In this document: positions 12,784 through 14,393 of the stretch, piece by piece
Layout: the number at the start of each line of letters is the position of its first letter
How positions within the stretch are numbered: position 1 is the stretch's first letter
NCBI GenBank assembly: GCA_030146705.1
Contig: JASLBE010000045.1
Coordinates: forward strand, 1 to 14,393
Length of the DNA: 14,393 bases
Origin: Tissierellales bacterium
GTDB taxonomy: Bacteria; Bacillota; Clostridia; Tissierellales; Tissierellaceae
Direction of reading: 5' to 3'
The notes under the pieces: model-generated
Told to the model about the DNA's origin: nothing
The model's database searches: none
What the model saw: the letters and a program-made list of their open reading frames with translations, nothing else
Position numbers and translations under genes: made by a program

Positions 12784-14393
12784 GGTATAAACAATGAAAA
12801 ATTAGTTAAAGAATTAGATAGGCTTATTGGAAAAATTGATAAAATTTTGGGAGCCTATAAGGATAGTGATGGGCTTGCTAATGAGCTAGAGGCCTTGGAA
12901 ATATTAAAGGATAGGCTGGTTAATATGAAGACTGAGCCTAGTATTAAGAAAGAGGAAATAGATAGGCTTAAAAAAGAGCTTGTAGAAATAAGTAATAATA
13001 TTGCTGGGAAAAATGAACTTAAGGACCTACTTGATTTATCTGATGAACTTTATGGAAGTCTTGTAGAGTTTGAGAAGGATAATCCTAATATGGACCCAGT
13101 GCTTGAGGATTTTATTAAGGACCTAAAGGATAGGTTGGACTATTATCAAGATAAGGATCCTAGTGAGTTAAACTTAAATGAGGCTAGGAAGGAAATAATT
13201 GACTTAATAGACCAGGCCTTGGATAGGATAGATGGTTTGGGACTTGGTGGAGCCAATGGTGACAAGCTTGATGAACTTAATTTAATGAAGGAGGAGCTTG
13301 AAAAAGATTTAGAAAGCCTACTAGAGGACAAAAAGGCCTTGGAAGATGAGTTGAACCAGGCTGGAAACACTAGTAATAAACTAGAGATTGAAGAGGAGAT
13401 TAATAAGGTTAAAGAAGAATTGGATGAATTTCCTGATGGTATGGACTCAAGTTTAGAAGCTAGTAAGGATGAACTTTCAGAACTTGAAGCTAGTTTTGAG
13501 GCTCTTGCTGAAGAAGATGAAGAAAAGAGAAGGGAGTTTGAAGCCTTAATCCAAGAAAAGAAGGAAGAAATTTCAAGTTTAGAAGCTAATATAGAAAAGA
13601 AGGAAGCTCTTATTAATAAGCTGAAAGACTTGGAGGAAAGTTTACTTGCTACTGGAGATTCTAGTTTGGTTAACGAACTTAAGGATAAGCTTGATAGGCT
13701 AGAGGAACTTATTGGAGAAAAGGAAGCTGAAAGGGATAGGATTAATAAGGAACTTGATGGTTTAAGCAATAATCCTTTGGCTGATGAACTTAAGGATATT
13801 TTAGAAGCTGCCAAGGAAGTTATACCAACTAATTCGGAATTAGAAAAATTAAATGAAGAATTAGCCCTAGAAAATAAGCAACTAAGGGAAGAAATTGAAG
13901 CTTTAATTAATAGGTTAGACATATTAGAGGAAGAATTGGAAAAAAGCCAGGTTGATAAGTCTAGTCTTGAGTCAGAAATAAATTATTTAAGGAAAAGTTT
14001 AAATAATAAGCTTAAGGAGTTGGAGGCCTTAAGGGATGAGTTGGATAATAATGGAGACCTTAATAGTATGGTGGAAACTATTAACAGCTTAAGAGAAGAA
14101 CTTAGTGGCTATGAAAAAGATTATGGGACTTTAACTAGTGAATTTGAAAAACTTCAAAAAGAGATTATAGAAAAAGAAGAAGCGATATCTAGTTTAAAGG
14201 CTGAAAAAGAAAAACTAGAAGCTGGTAAACAAGAAGCAGAAAAGAAAATATCAGAACTTGAAACTGCCAATGAAGAACTTAAAAAGCTAAAAGATAACCT
14301 AACTAGTGAAAAAGAAGTACTAGCTAGTGAAAAAACTAGGCTAGAAGAAGAATTAAATACAAGTAAGGAATTAACAGCTAAGGAAAGGGAAGA
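12784..14393 (+). CDS. Cassette 9 3' exon: long coiled-coil protein (3' end beyond window)
   Basis: Starting at GGT after DVI the frame stays open for 536 codons to the end of the window without a stop, so the gene is partial. It has no start codon near the junction. The first in-frame ATG is ~50 codons in, without a ribosome-binding site. The product is almost entirely charged heptad-like coiled coil (for example LEKDLESLLEDKKALEDEL, then KEEISSLEANIEKKEALINK), strongest from ~residue 150 on, with short Gly/Asn breaks. Such rods typically extend adhesins or wall proteins away from the surface, or act as filaments. The family cannot be named from coiled coil alone. The long antisense frame across 13146-13922 is a shadow of this gene. 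Confidence 0.82.

Noticed and set aside
13146..13922. Long antisense Ser/Leu-rich frame (also at 8606-9403 and others)
   Set aside because: These are antisense shadows of Glu/Lys/Leu-rich coding sequence; the + strand frame is open and part of a much longer protein.

Overview
The window comes from a low-GC, AT-rich Gram-positive anaerobe. AGG arginine codons, CTA/TTA leucine codons and acidic, lysine-rich extracellular-type proteins suggest the Clostridia/Tissierellia (Peptoniphilaceae-like) group. This is an inference from style; no marker gene is present. All genes lie on the + strand.

The organising principle is unusual. The window is an array of nine cassettes. Each begins with a short structured RNA element that matches domains V and VI (DV, DVI) of a group II intron. 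DV is a 34-nt hairpin with a CGC/GUG catalytic-triad helix, an 8-bp lower stem, a 2-nt bulge (CG or UG), a 6-bp upper stem and a GAAA (or AAAA) loop. Most stem positions are supported by compensatory changes between copies. DVI follows and ends in AAT or GAT (AGT once). Directly after that comes an open reading frame that starts GGC/GGT in the same phase every time and mostly lacks a usable start codon, ribosome-binding site and signal peptide. The reading frames therefore look like alternative 3' exons. No 5' exon, no intron domains I-IV and no intron-encoded reverse transcriptase are in the window.

Layout. Cassettes 1-3 (1-2066) carry DV/DVI family B and small exons of unknown function. Cassettes 4-6 (2355-6929) carry nearly identical family A elements. 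Their exons encode a CAP-domain protein, an acidic unknown protein, and a transglutaminase-like enzyme. The transglutaminase exon is followed by a conventional gene for a secreted caspase-like (C14) protease with its own ribosome-binding site and signal peptide. Cassettes 7-9 (6952-14393) carry more divergent family A elements. Their exons encode a 1186-residue repeat/coiled-coil protein, a protein with two Ig-like (Big_2) domains, and a long coiled-coil protein cut by the window end.

Eight elements have a sigma-A-like promoter candidate (all with 17-bp spacing) 17-70 nt upstream of DV. Six of the nine cassettes end in terminator-like hairpins. So each cassette may be its own transcription unit: promoter, DV-DVI, start-less exon, terminator. 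An established precedent, recalled from memory, is a Clostridium tetani surface-layer gene whose group II intron has several DV-DVI copies and is alternatively spliced in cis. Here the internal promoters and terminators make trans-splicing of a constant 5' exon (probably signal peptide plus wall anchor, located elsewhere) to a menu of C-terminal domains an attractive hypothesis. Cis alternative splicing by read-through, or DNA-level cassette switching, remain alternatives.
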